Origin: an uncultured Lachnospiraceae bacterium
Lineage (GTDB): Bacteria; Bacillota_A; Clostridia; Lachnospirales; Lachnospiraceae
Reading direction: 5' to 3'
Length of the DNA stretch: 11,478 bases
Assembly: GCA_900553635.1 (NCBI GenBank)
Contig: USDU01000062.1
Span: forward strand, 1-11,478
Shown: in pieces, positions 1-7,419 of the stretch
Layout: the number at the start of each line of letters is the position of its first letter
Position numbering within the stretch: position 1 is the stretch's first letter
Notes under the pieces: generated by a model
What the model was told of the DNA's origin: nothing
Databases searched by the model: none
What the model saw: the letters and a program-made list of their open reading frames with translations, nothing else
Program-made: the position numbers and the translations under genes

Positions 1-1088
1 ATGGTCAGCTCTGCCATCATGGTTTCGTAGGTCCGGTTCGCGAAAATAAAATTGCCCAGGCTATAAAAAATCGGTTTCCCCTGATAATATTCGATCCCCT
101 GCAGTACATGGGGGTGCGCGCCGATCACAGCGTCTGCCCCGGCGTCGATATACTGGCGGGCCAAGGACTTCTGATACTCCTCCGGCTCTGTGTTCCGCTC
201 GATTCCCCAATGGACATAGACCACTACATAGTCGCACTGCTGCTTCGCCGCCTGTATCTCCCCCAGAAGCTTCGTGGGATCATAGGTGGTAAAGAGACCG
301 GAATTGCTCCGGGACGCCGTCCAGGAATGCTCCGGAATCACACGGGTGGCTCCCAGAAAGCCAATGACCCGTCCGCCTGCCTCCATGGTTTTCAGAGCCT
401 TTGCCTCCTCCAGGTTCTGCCCTGCTCCCACATGGAGAATGCCTGCCTCGTCCAGTGCCGTTAATGTCTCGGCAAGCGGCCCTCTGCCGAAATCCAGCAT
501 ATGATTATTGGCCAGGGTCACGATGTCCGCGCCCAGCTCCGGCAGTACCGATACGTATTTCGGATCCACCCGGAAGGTATATTGCTTATCTTCCATTGCC
601 TCACCGGTAGTTCCAAAAGGAAATTCTTGATTCAGCATGAAGATATCGGCGCCGCGGGTAATGGAAAGCAAATCTGATGTGGCCGCTGCAGAAATGCCGT
701 TTCGCTCGTATTTTTCCTGTAAAACATCAGTCAGAAACAGGTCGCCTGCAAACAATAAGGTAACATCCTCTTTCCGGTTCTCTCCATCCGAGGCTTCTGC
801 ACCTTCCGATTCCTCTGCCCAAGCTTCAGAGGCTTCTGATTTTCCGGACGGCGTCAACACATGTACGGTCGGTACTTCCACTGACAGCTTTCCTGTTTTC
901 TCAGTGTCCGCATTTTCCAGGGAATCCATCCCTGCATCCGCCAGAGCCTCCGCGCTTTTCCCGGGCGCAGAAAAGCCTTCCGCCGCCCACAACGCGCCGC
1001 CTACAAGGAGCGCCATGAGAACTGCCAGAATACTTATCTGAATGTATTTTATCATTTCCCTGTAAAAAGATCTTTTCCGTCCCGCCAT
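1..1088 (-). CDS. CapA-family membrane-anchored metallophosphatase-like protein, partial (C-terminus beyond left edge)
   Basis: About 362 residues are visible, read from the right; the 3' end is outside the window. Residues about 13-35 form one hydrophobic N-terminal segment after a basic start (MAGRKR), so the protein is probably anchored with the rest outside. A low-complexity acidic linker (about 40-107, rich in S, E, A) follows. The CapA domain starts near 109 and shows the family's metal-site signatures in order: FAGDLFL (113-119), NQEFPF (153-158), LANNHMLDFG (192-201), YVHWGIE (291-297), GAHPHVLQG (323-331) and YSLGNFIF (342-349). CapA proteins belong to the calcineurin-like metallophosphoesterase group and are linked to poly-gamma-glutamate or capsule synthesis, but many clostridial copies have no known substrate. 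No capB or capC lies in view, so the substrate is open. I chose the start at 1088 because AAGGGA sits 8 nt upstream. An in-frame ATG at 1118 has no ribosome binding site and lies about 8 nt from the predicted transcript start. Confidence 0.85.
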   Translation of the reverse strand, partial: MAGRKRSFYREMIKYIQISILAVLMALLVGGALWAAEGFSAPGKSAEALADAGMDSLENADTEKTGKLSVEVPTVHVLTPSGKSEASEAWAEESEGAEASDGENRKEDVTLLFAGDLFLTDVLQEKYERNGISAAATSDLLSITRGADIFMLNQEFPFGTTGEAMEDKQYTFRVDPKYVSVLPELGADIVTLANNHMLDFGRGPLAETLTALDEAGILHVGAGQNLEEAKALKTMEAGGRVIGFLGATRVIPEHSWTASRSNSGLFTTYDPTKLLGEIQAAKQQCDYVVVYVHWGIERNTEPEEYQKSLARQYIDAGADAVIGAHPHVLQGIEYYQGKPIFYSLGNFIFANRTYETMMAELT

Positions 1089-1132
1089 GGATTCCGTCCC
1101 TTCACTGCCGCCGTCCATTTTATCTGATATCT

Positions 1133-1161
1133 ATTTTACCCGTTTCCAAAGAAAAAGGCAA
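1133..1161 (-). promoter_or_regulatory. Predicted sigma-A promoter of the CapA-family gene
   Basis: The minus strand carries TTGCCT (1156-1161), a 17-nt spacer and TAAAAT (1133-1138). Transcription would start near 1126, giving a leader of about 38 nt to the ATG at 1088. The -35 box overlaps the 3' arm and U-tract of the upstream unit's terminator. Confidence 0.5.
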
Positions 1162-1189
1162 CAGCCCTCCGGGAGGAAGGACTGCTGCC
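1152..1189 (-). terminator. Rho-independent terminator of the OPT-PqqD unit
   Basis: On the minus strand GGCAGCAGTCCT (1178-1189) pairs with AGGGCTGTTGCC (1157-1168): 12 pairs including two G-U wobbles, with a short loop. TTTTT (1152-1156) follows directly. It lies 22 nt after the stop codon of the PqqD-like gene. Confidence 0.85.
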
Positions 1190-1211
1190 AATTCTTAATA
1201 TTTTCTGTTCT

Positions 1212-1574
1212 CTATGCTTGTTTCTTTTTCTCCAGCGGAGTACTGTATCCGATATAATGGTTCTGATACAGAATCTGGAAAAACTTCGTAAGGCGCGGAA
1301 GAAGCGGCTCCGCCTCCTCGCCGTAGCATTCCTTTACCAGAAAGCTGATGTCGTAGATGGTCCGCTGGCCGTCCATCTGCCGCCATACAAAGCTGCCGTA
1401 TTCGTCCAGACTGATATAGCTTACCTTCGGCCGCTTGAAAAACTTCTGTGCCAGCCAGTTATAGAAGCCTTTGTTCTGCACTTCTATCTCCACCAGCTTC
1501 TTTTCATTCAGCTTCCAGCTGTAGCCCGGCGCGCAGACCGGCACAAAATCCAGATAATTCTTTTTTTTCTTCAT
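1212..1574 (-). CDS. PqqD-like (RRE-fold) small protein coupled to the OPT transporter
   Basis: This is a 120-residue cytosolic protein with no signal peptide or membrane segment. The C-terminal two thirds match the PqqD domain pattern: a strand region ending SYISLDEYGSFVW (52-64), the DG turn in RQMDGQRTI (65-73), then helices DISFLVKECYG and LLPRLTKFFQILYQNHYI. PqqD proteins are small winged-helix peptide binders that hand a precursor peptide to a modifying enzyme in RiPP pathways. Stand-alone relatives are common in Firmicutes and mostly uncharacterised. Here no radical SAM enzyme or precursor peptide is visible. The only partner is the oligopeptide transporter gene, whose TAA stop abuts this ATG with no gap; the ribosome binding site is poor (AGAAGAAATAA), so translation is probably coupled. 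The N-terminus (MKKKKNYLDF) is basic. Family call is fairly secure; the role, perhaps binding transported peptides or the transporter itself, is inference. Confidence 0.8.
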   Translation of the reverse strand: MKKKKNYLDFVPVCAPGYSWKLNEKKLVEIEVQNKGFYNWLAQKFFKRPKVSYISLDEYGSFVWRQMDGQRTIYDISFLVKECYGEEAEPLLPRLTKFFQILYQNHYIGYSTPLEKKKQA

Positions 1575-3494
1575 TTATTTCTTCTTTCTGCCAATGGTGA
1601 CCTTGAACAGGGTCGCGGTCAGCAGGGCAAAGAATACCAGGCCGCCGATGTTGCCGTTGAGCGGGGTTCTGGAAAGAATGGTATCGCCCATCGCGTCGCC
1701 CAGGGAACCATTTGCCATGGGGATGATCGCAAAGACTGCCAGCAGGATACCTACCAGACCCTCGCCTGCGATCAGACCGGAGCAGTACAGTACGCCGTTA
1801 TCAAGCATATCCTTCTTCGCCTTCTCGTCCATGCCCTTTTTCTTCTCCAGGAACAGACGAACCAGACCGCCGATCATCATCGGAGTACTCAGGTGAATCG
1901 GCAGGTACAGACCTACGGCAAAGGGAAGTACCGGGATACCCAGGACTTCCACTACGATACCGATAAACGCGCCTGCAAATACCAGAGTCCAGGGCAGGTT
2001 TCCGCCCATAACGCCCTCTACGATCATCTTCATCAGAGTCGCCTGGGGAGCCGGAAGCTCGGTGGAGCCATAGCCCCATGCTGCGTTCAGCAGGTACAGG
2101 ATCGCGCCGATGGCCACTGCGGATGCTACCACACCGATGAGCTCACCGATCTGCTGACGCCAGGGTGTAGCGCCTACGATGTAACCGGTCTTCAGGTCCT
2201 GAGAGGTATCTCCGGCAATCGCTGCTGTGATACAGATCACAGAACCGATAGCGATAGCTGCTGTCATACCAGCCTGGCCTACCTGACCGGTTGCCTTCAG
2301 GATCATAGCGGTTACCAGAAGCGTCGCGATGGTCATACCGGATACCGGGTTGTTGCTGCTTCCGATCAGACCTACCATACGGGAGGATACGGTTGCAAAG
2401 AAGAAACCGAAGATGACGATCAGGAATGCGCTGAACAGATTTACCGGTACAATCGGTACCAGCCAGATAATCAGTGCAAGCGCTACGATACCGATAACGA
2501 TGAACTTCATGGAAAGGTCCTTATCGGTACGCAGGTCGCTGCCGGTGCTGCCCTTGCCATAGCCCTTCATAGCGTCGCGGAAGGTGCGAACGATCAGCGG
2601 CAGGGACTTGATCAGGCTGATGACTCCGCCCGCTGCTACGGCGCCTGCGCCGATGTATTTGATGTAGTTGCTCCAGATAGCGAAGGAACCGCCTGCCGCG
2701 TACAGCTCAGCGACGCTTACACTCGCCGGGAACAGGGTGACATTCTGACCGAACAGAACGATCAGCGGCATCAGCACGAACCAACCCAGCACACCGCCTG
2801 CAAACAGATAGGAGGAAATCTTGGTTCCGCAGATATAGCCGACGCCAAGCAGAGCCGGAAGTACGTCGATACCGACGCCGGATCCCTTGTAAGCCGGAAT
2901 TTCATAGTGAACCTCGCTGGGAAACAGCTTCAGGCCGTCTGTGACGAACTTGTAAGCTGCTGCCAGACCCAGACCCTTGAATACGATACCGGCCTTCTCT
3001 CCGCCTTCCTCACCTGCCAGAAGTACCTCCGCGCAAGCCTGCCCTTCCGGATAGGGAAGTACGCCGTGTTCCTGCACGATCAGGGCTTTCCGCAGCGGAA
3101 CCATGAACAGAACGCCCAGGCTGCCGCCGATAGCTGCGATGATGGCAATCTCTACCAGAGACGGAGCGCTGGTGCCCCACTCGCTGGCCCACAGGAACAG
3201 GGCCGGCATGGTGAAGATAGCGCCTGCAGCTACGGACTCACCGGCGGAACCGATGGTCTGTACCATATTGTTCTCCAGAACGGAGTCCTTTTTCAGGATG
3301 ACACGGATGACACCCATGGAAATAACTGCCGCCGGAATGGACGCGGATACCGTCATACCAACTCTGAGTCCCAGATACGCGTTTGCGCCGCCGAACAGAA
3401 CAGCCAGCAGAATACCGAGAATGACAGAGGTCGCCGTAAACTCCGGAAGAGACTTCTCAGCCGGAATGTAAGGCTTAAAATTGTTATCACTCAT
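1575..3494 (-). CDS. OPT-family oligopeptide transporter
   Basis: This is a 639-residue polytopic membrane protein made almost entirely of hydrophobic helices, of the usual length for bacterial OPT proteins. Family signatures are visible: NAYLGLRVGMTVSASIPAA (about 38-56), YPEGQACAEVL (about 148-158) and NNPVSGMTIATLL (about 381-393). OPT proteins are proton-coupled importers of oligopeptides or, in the YSL branch, metal chelates; the substrate of bacterial members is rarely known. The start at 3494 (MSDNNFKPYIP) is chosen because AAGGAG lies 8 nt upstream. An in-frame GTG at 3542 lacks a ribosome binding site and would add a very basic, unlikely tail. The C-terminus ends in a lysine/arginine run, and its stop codon abuts the PqqD-like gene, so the two form one transcript ended by the hairpin at 1152-1189. 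A good extended -10 promoter lies about 70 nt upstream. Confidence 0.93.
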   Translation of the reverse strand: MSDNNFKPYIPAEKSLPEFTATSVILGILLAVLFGGANAYLGLRVGMTVSASIPAAVISMGVIRVILKKDSVLENNMVQTIGSAGESVAAGAIFTMPALFLWASEWGTSAPSLVEIAIIAAIGGSLGVLFMVPLRKALIVQEHGVLPYPEGQACAEVLLAGEEGGEKAGIVFKGLGLAAAYKFVTDGLKLFPSEVHYEIPAYKGSGVGIDVLPALLGVGYICGTKISSYLFAGGVLGWFVLMPLIVLFGQNVTLFPASVSVAELYAAGGSFAIWSNYIKYIGAGAVAAGGVISLIKSLPLIVRTFRDAMKGYGKGSTGSDLRTDKDLSMKFIVIGIVALALIIWLVPIVPVNLFSAFLIVIFGFFFATVSSRMVGLIGSSNNPVSGMTIATLLVTAMILKATGQVGQAGMTAAIAIGSVICITAAIAGDTSQDLKTGYIVGATPWRQQIGELIGVVASAVAIGAILYLLNAAWGYGSTELPAPQATLMKMIVEGVMGGNLPWTLVFAGAFIGIVVEVLGIPVLPFAVGLYLPIHLSTPMMIGGLVRLFLEKKKGMDEKAKKDMLDNGVLYCSGLIAGEGLVGILLAVFAIIPMANGSLGDAMGDTILSRTPLNGNIGGLVFFALLTATLFKVTIGRKKK

Positions 3495-3563
3495 AATTAC
3501 TCTCCTTTTCTTCTCTTTCCGGCCTGTTTCTCCCGTCAGCACCGAAAAGGCAGTGATTTTGCT

Positions 3564-3593
3564 ATTTTAGCATAACAGAGCAGCTTTTCGCAA
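3564..3593 (-). promoter_or_regulatory. Predicted promoter of the OPT-PqqD unit (extended -10)
   Basis: The minus strand shows TTGCGA (3588-3593), an 18-nt spacer ending in TGC, then TAAAAT (3564-3569). The TGn before the -10 makes it an extended -10 type. Predicted transcript start is near 3557, giving a leader of about 63 nt. The spacer holds one arm of a 12-bp inverted repeat. Confidence 0.6.
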
Positions 3594-3727
3594 TCCCTTC
3601 TTCGCATTTTCCTAAGATTTCCACCATTTCCCGTAAGATATTCTACCTTCTTTTTCCATTTATGCAACAAATAAAAGCAGATGTCCGGTATTTCTGTTTT
3701 TTTTCTACCACACACCTGCTCTGTTAT
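3572..3727. repeat. 12-bp inverted repeat flanking the rnhA-OPT intergenic region
   Basis: ATAACAGAGCAG (3572-3583) recurs exactly as its reverse complement at 3716-3727, with 132 nt between the arms. One arm lies between the -35 and -10 boxes of the OPT promoter; the other is about 29 nt after the rnhA stop. No typical terminator for rnhA is visible in this gap. Apart from the promoters and this repeat I see nothing else in 3543-3755. Confidence 0.6.
3640..3667 (-). promoter_or_regulatory. Possible second upstream promoter for the OPT-PqqD unit
   Basis: The minus strand shows TTGCAT (3662-3667), a 16-nt spacer and TAGAAT (3640-3645). It is AT-rich intergenic DNA, so a chance match is possible; the site at 3564-3593 is better. 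Confidence 0.3.
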
Positions 3728-3755
3728 TTTATTTTCCTACTATTATAATAAGAAA

Positions 3756-4232
3756 TCAGTCATTCAGTCCCTCGTCCTCTATCAGTCCGTCCCCGTCCGC
3801 CGCCGTGGTAGCCAGCTGATCGCAGCGCTCGTTCTGCGGATGACCGTCGTGGCCTTTGACCCAGATAAATTCCACCTGATGGGGCTCCTTCGCCTTTAAA
3901 AGCCGCTTCCAGAGGTCCACGTTTTTCACCGGTCCCGAGCTGCCCTTCCAGTTCTTTTTCAGCCAGGAATCCACCCAACGCTTATTGAAGGCGTCCGTCA
4001 CATATTTGGAATCCGAATAGAGCTCCACCCGGCAGGGACGCGTCAGCGCTTCCAGACCTGTGATAACTGCCATCAGCTCCATCCGGTTATTGGTGGTTTT
4101 CTTATAGCCCTGGCTGTACTCCCTCTCATGGAGCTGCCCCTTACTGTCCGTATAATGCAGCACCACGCCGTAGCCGCCCGGTCCGTCCGGGTTGCCGCGG
4201 GCCGCGCCGTCCGTATAGATCTTTACAAACAT
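3756..4232 (-). CDS. rnhA: Ribonuclease HI
   Basis: This is a 158-residue type 1 RNase H, close to the usual 150-160. It cleaves the RNA strand of RNA-DNA hybrids in the cytosol, removing R-loops and primer remnants. All catalytic residues are visible: D8 in IYTDGAARGNP, E52 in NNRMEL, D74 in YSDSKY, H128 in WVKGHDGHPQNERCD, and D138 in the same motif. The handle-region pattern SWLKKNWKGSSG follows the helix after D74, as in E. coli RNase HI rather than the shortest handle-less forms. There is no N-terminal hybrid-binding domain. The C-terminus is a short acidic tail (ADGDGLIEDEGLND). A GGGAGGA ribosome binding site precedes the ATG at 4232. It has its own strong promoter just downstream of the permease terminator, so it is probably transcribed alone, with possible read-through into the OPT unit. 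Confidence 0.97.
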   Translation of the reverse strand: MFVKIYTDGAARGNPDGPGGYGVVLHYTDSKGQLHEREYSQGYKKTTNNRMELMAVITGLEALTRPCRVELYSDSKYVTDAFNKRWVDSWLKKNWKGSSGPVKNVDLWKRLLKAKEPHQVEFIWVKGHDGHPQNERCDQLATTAADGDGLIEDEGLND

Positions 4233-4264
4233 TTTTTCGTCCTCCCTGTTTTCTTCTGTTCCTA

Positions 4265-4293
4265 ATTATAGCAGTTCCCGCCGGTTCTTGCAA
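4265..4293 (-). promoter_or_regulatory. Strong predicted promoter of rnhA
   Basis: The minus strand shows TTGCAA (4288-4293), a 17-nt spacer ending in TGC, and a perfect TATAAT (4265-4270). The -35 lies within the tail of the preceding terminator (stem ends at 4297), so the two signals share sequence. Confidence 0.75.
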
Positions 4294-4296
4294 ATA

Positions 4297-4326
4297 ACGG
4301 CTGCATATCAACCGATATGCAGCCGT
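4297..4326 (-). terminator. Terminator hairpin after the NCS2 permease
   Basis: ACGGCTGCATATC (4297-4309) and GATATGCAGCCGT (4314-4326) form a perfect 13-bp stem with a 4-nt loop. After a one-base mismatch three more A-T pairs extend it. The minus-strand tail is TATTTGC, a weak U-tract; the plus-strand tail is CATTTTC, so it may work in both directions. Confidence 0.75.
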
Positions 4327-4360
4327 CATTTTCATGTGTAAAATCTGCCTTCCGCTCTCC

Positions 4361-5728
4361 TTAAATCAGGAAATATTTCAGCAGGAACAGCACAGCCAGT
4401 ACATACATGACAATACTGATCTTCTTCTCCTTTGCCTTGCCTGTGGCTACATTCAGCACCACGTAAGAGATAACTCCCATGGAGATTCCCTCGGAAATGC
4501 TGTAGAAGAACGGCATAGCCGCGATACAGATAAAGGCCGGAATACCCTCGCCAAAATCGCTGAAGTCAATCAGGCCCACCTGATTGACCATATAAAAGCC
4601 TACGACAATCAGGGCCGGAGCCGTCGCGAAGGACGGGATAGCCAGGAAAATCGGAGAAAGCAGCAGAGCCAGCGCGAAAAGTACCGCGGTGGTCATGGCC
4701 GTCAGGCCGGTTCTTCCGCCCTCGGATACGCCGGAGGCGCTCTCTACGAAGGTGGTGGTGGTAGAAGTTCCCAGAAGAGCTCCTACCGTGGTTCCCACTG
4801 CGTCTGCCATCAGCGCGCCCTTGATGTTCGGAAGCTTGCCGTCCTTATCCAGCATGTCCGCCTTGGAAGCTACGCCAATCAGGGTTCCCAGAGTATCAAA
4901 CATATCCACAAACAGGAACGCGAATACAATGACGATGAACTGGCTGAACGGAATCGCCGTAAAGTTCAGCTTGCAGAAAATCGGCGCCAGACTCGGAATG
5001 GAGATTCCGGCTGAAAAATCCGGAAGCAGGTTATAGAAGCCAATCTCCGGATTCGGAACATAAATGCCTGTGAGCTGGCAGATAATACCCAAAATCCAGG
5101 TGGCAAGAATGCCCCAGAGAATATTGCCCTTTACGTTCTTAATGACCAGAACAGAAGTGATCAGAACGCCTAAAATCGCCAGGAATACGGTAATTCCCAC
5201 GTCATGCATGGTGCCTCCCTCTACGGCGTCCAGGGAGAAGAACTCTACCAGAGTCGCTCCGCCCACAACGATCTTGGCATTCTGCAGTCCGATAAACGCG
5301 ATAAAGAAGCCGATACCTACGGATACAGCCTTTTTCAGGTTGGTCGGAATGGAGTTGAAAATCGCCTCACGGATATTGAACAGAGACAGCAGGATGAAAA
5401 TCACACCCTCCACAAATACGGCTGCCAGAGCTGCCTGCCACGGATATCCCATGCCGATGACTACCGTATACGCAAAATAAGCGTTCAGTCCCATACCGGG
5501 CGCCAGCGCAAACGGATAATTTGCAAACAGAGCCATGCACACGGTACCGATCACCGCTGCCAGAACCGTCGCAGTGAAAATCGCTCCCTGGTCCATTCCC
5601 GTCGCGCCAAGGACACTGGGATTCACTGCCAGGATATACGCCATGGTCATAAATGTGGTGATACCTGCCAGAATCTCCGTTTTCACTGTGGTATGATTCT
5701 CTTTCAGTTTAAACAACTTTTCTAACAT
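4361..5728 (-). CDS. NCS2-family purine permease (AzgA/PbuG type)
   Basis: This is a 455-residue polytopic inner-membrane protein that should import purine bases (hypoxanthine, guanine or adenine) with protons. The AzgA/PbuG branch is recognised by its length and by blocks such as ALAPGMGLNAYFAYTV (about 74-89), FVDMFDTLGTLIG (273-285) and the signature TSTTTTFVESASGVSEGG (321-338), which in NCS2 proteins contributes to substrate binding around TM10. The start has an AGGAGGG ribosome binding site 5-6 nt upstream. It lies alone between its own promoter and a strong hairpin, so it is probably monocistronic. The predicted leader is only about 39 nt, too short for a purine riboswitch, unlike several pbuG genes of Bacilli. 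A PucR-type regulator is encoded two genes upstream, which may or may not be related. The exact base transported cannot be told from sequence alone. Confidence 0.95.
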   Translation of the reverse strand: MLEKLFKLKENHTTVKTEILAGITTFMTMAYILAVNPSVLGATGMDQGAIFTATVLAAVIGTVCMALFANYPFALAPGMGLNAYFAYTVVIGMGYPWQAALAAVFVEGVIFILLSLFNIREAIFNSIPTNLKKAVSVGIGFFIAFIGLQNAKIVVGGATLVEFFSLDAVEGGTMHDVGITVFLAILGVLITSVLVIKNVKGNILWGILATWILGIICQLTGIYVPNPEIGFYNLLPDFSAGISIPSLAPIFCKLNFTAIPFSQFIVIVFAFLFVDMFDTLGTLIGVASKADMLDKDGKLPNIKGALMADAVGTTVGALLGTSTTTTFVESASGVSEGGRTGLTAMTTAVLFALALLLSPIFLAIPSFATAPALIVVGFYMVNQVGLIDFSDFGEGIPAFICIAAMPFFYSISEGISMGVISYVVLNVATGKAKEKKISIVMYVLAVLFLLKYFLI

Positions 5729-5773
5729 TGTTTCCCTCCTAATATCTTGTAGTGTACAAAGAACACAGTTACA

Positions 5774-5802
5774 AGTGTAGCATAGATACGCATTCCGGTA
5801 AA
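5774..5802 (-). promoter_or_regulatory. Predicted promoter of the NCS2 permease
   Basis: The minus strand shows TTTACC (5797-5802), a 17-nt spacer ending in TGC, and TACACT (5774-5779), an extended -10. Predicted transcript start is near 5767. A small palindrome, TTGTA-GTG-TACAA (5753-5765), lies just downstream of the start and could be an operator. Confidence 0.6.
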
Positions 5803-5836
5803 CTGTTTTTATCAGGAAGGTCCACTTTTCACGGCC

Positions 5837-5884
5837 AAAAGACCGGAATCTCCCCCCGGCAGATCCCGATCTTCCTGTTCCGGC
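5837..5884 (-). terminator. Probable terminator after spoIVA
   Basis: On the minus strand CCGGAA (5878-5883) pairs with TTCCGG (5843-5848), and TCTTTT follows. The long loop contains a second small hairpin (AGAT-ATCT around 5861-5872). It starts 7 nt after the spoIVA stop. The stem is short for its loop, so confidence is moderate. Confidence 0.5.
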
Positions 5885-5890
5885 ATTCTC

Positions 5891-7372
5891 TCAGATAATG
5901 ATACACACCAGCCCGCCGGTGCTTTCATTTACAATCTTCTGCATGGTATCCTGAAGCTTCACCTGGCTTTCATCCCCAATCTGATAAATCTTGCTGCGGA
6001 TACCGTCCTCTACCAGCTCCTCCACGGACTTGCCAAAGATATTCGTATTCCAGATTCCTTCTCCGCTCCCGGCGCTGTCCTTCAGATAGGTAATCAAATC
6101 CCGGGCCTGGTCCTCATTTCCTACGATAGGCGCAATCTCGGTCTCAATGTTGGCCCGGATCAGGTGGATACTGGGAGCTACGGAACGAATTTTTACGCCG
6201 TACTTGCTCCCCTGGTGAATCAGCTCCGGCTCCTCCAGAGTGATTTCCGCCTTCTCCGGCAGCATGACGCCATAGCCCTTTTGCCGTACGGCCCGAAGCG
6301 CCGTCTCTGCCTTCTCATACTCCCGTTTCATCCGGGACAGCTCTTTCAAAAGGGCTATCAGCTCATATTCATCCGGAATCTCACTGCCGGTCAGCTCGCC
6401 CAGCAGCTCGTAATAATATTTCTCATCCACATCGAGCTGCACCCGGGCGCTGCCGCTGTCCAGCCGCACCTCCTTAAGCACAGCCCGCTGAATATACGCG
6501 CTGTCCAACTCCAGATTCTCTTGCTTCATATCCCGGATAGTCTGAAGGCGCTCTGCCATTTCCCGGATATGGGCAATCATATCCTGCCTGATTTTATGCT
6601 CCGGCGGCAGCATTTCCGTCCAACGGGGCGCGAAAAATTCCACGCGCACCAGCGGGAACGCGTAGAGAAGCTGGGTCAGAATCTTCGTCACATCCTCTTT
6701 TTTAAGCTGCGCGCAGTTCACCGGCAGCACCGCCACGCCGTATTTCTCCTGCAGGGCAGCCGCCTCCGTGGTCACGGGCTCGCTGTAGGGCTTTTCCGAA
6801 TTCAGCAGAATCAGGAACGGCTTCCCCAGGTTCTTAAGCTCCGCCACGGTCCGCTCCTCCGCCTCTATGTAATTGGCCCGGGGAATGTCGCCAAAGGAAC
6901 CGTCGCAGGTCACCACGATGCCCACCGTGGCATGCTCGGCAATCACCTTCCTGGTCCCTATCTCCGCGGCTTCTGAAAATGGAATCTCTTCTTCCATCCA
7001 GGGTGTCTTCACCATGCGCTCGGCCCCGTCCTCGATATGCCCCTCGCTTCCGGGCACCAGAAAGCCCACGCAGTCAATCATCCGAAGCTTCATTTCCACA
7101 TCCTCGGAAATCCGCACGCTGGCCGCTTCCTTGGGAATAAATTTGGGCTCCGTGGTCATAATCGTCTTGCCCGCCGCCGACTGGGGCAGTTCATCCCGGG
7201 TTCTGGTCCGTTCATGCTCATCCGCTATCCCCGGCAGCACGCACAGATCCATAAAATGCTTGATAAAGGTGGATTTTCCGGTCCGCACCGGCCCCACCAC
7301 CCCCAGATAAATCTCGCCTCCCGTCCGGGTCTGGATATCCTGATACAGATTATATTCGGAATTTTTGTCCAT
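5891..7372 (-). CDS. spoIVA: Stage IV sporulation protein A (spore coat morphogenetic ATPase)
   Basis: This is a 493-residue protein, matching the roughly 490 residues of the family. SpoIVA is made in the mother cell, is recruited to the forespore outer membrane, and polymerises with ATP hydrolysis into the basement layer on which the spore coat assembles. The N-terminal TRAFAC-like NTPase domain has a Walker A motif GPVRTGKST (27-35) and a Walker B-like MIDCVGF (98-104); the threonine-rich GKTIMTTEP (68-76) lies between, where the family's sensor threonines are. The long helical middle and the C-terminal end GGLVCIII are typical; the C-terminal region is needed for targeting and polymerisation in B. 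subtilis. AAGGGG lies upstream of the ATG. Regulation fits sporulation: a candidate sigma-E promoter sits in the 64-nt gap after the regulator gene, and a hairpin masks the ribosome binding site in longer transcripts. It is the only sporulation gene in the window. Confidence 0.98.
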   Translation of the reverse strand: MDKNSEYNLYQDIQTRTGGEIYLGVVGPVRTGKSTFIKHFMDLCVLPGIADEHERTRTRDELPQSAAGKTIMTTEPKFIPKEAASVRISEDVEMKLRMIDCVGFLVPGSEGHIEDGAERMVKTPWMEEEIPFSEAAEIGTRKVIAEHATVGIVVTCDGSFGDIPRANYIEAEERTVAELKNLGKPFLILLNSEKPYSEPVTTEAAALQEKYGVAVLPVNCAQLKKEDVTKILTQLLYAFPLVRVEFFAPRWTEMLPPEHKIRQDMIAHIREMAERLQTIRDMKQENLELDSAYIQRAVLKEVRLDSGSARVQLDVDEKYYYELLGELTGSEIPDEYELIALLKELSRMKREYEKAETALRAVRQKGYGVMLPEKAEITLEEPELIHQGSKYGVKIRSVAPSIHLIRANIETEIAPIVGNEDQARDLITYLKDSAGSGEGIWNTNIFGKSVEELVEDGIRSKIYQIGDESQVKLQDTMQKIVNESTGGLVCIII

Positions 7373-7376
7373 AAAA

Positions 7377-7419
7377 ATACCCCTTCCATATATGCTGTTA
7401 AAATATATGCAAAGGGTAT
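7377..7419 (-). promoter_or_regulatory. Hairpin covering the spoIVA ribosome binding site (also a possible terminator)
   Basis: On the minus strand ATACCCTTTGCATATA (7404-7419) pairs with TATATGGAAGGGGTAT (7377-7392): 14 Watson-Crick pairs, one G-U and one G-G mismatch; 7393/7403 can add one more pair. The 3' arm contains GGAAGGGG (7380-7387), the spoIVA ribosome binding site, and is followed by TTTT then the start codon. Any transcript arriving from the regulator gene should fold it. A transcript starting at the sigma-E site (about 7395) would lack the 5' arm. Confidence 0.75.

Noticed and set aside
1212..1574. A RiPP biosynthesis cluster around the PqqD-like gene
   Set aside because: No radical SAM enzyme, precursor peptide, peptidase or ABC exporter is encoded in the surrounding sequence.
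3495..3542. A GTG start at 3542 for the OPT transporter
   Set aside because: It lacks a ribosome binding site and would add 16 mostly basic residues; AAGGAG is correctly placed for the ATG at 3494.
1218..3575. A 785-codon open frame on the plus strand
   Set aside because: It lies opposite the OPT and PqqD-like genes, has no ribosome binding site, and its product is low-complexity, rich in Q, D, C, H and R, with no recognisable domain. It is the antisense shadow of a membrane-protein gene.
5729..5773. A purine riboswitch upstream of the NCS2 permease
   Set aside because: The predicted leader is only about 39 nt, shorter than the roughly 70-nt aptamer, and the conserved loop sequences are absent.
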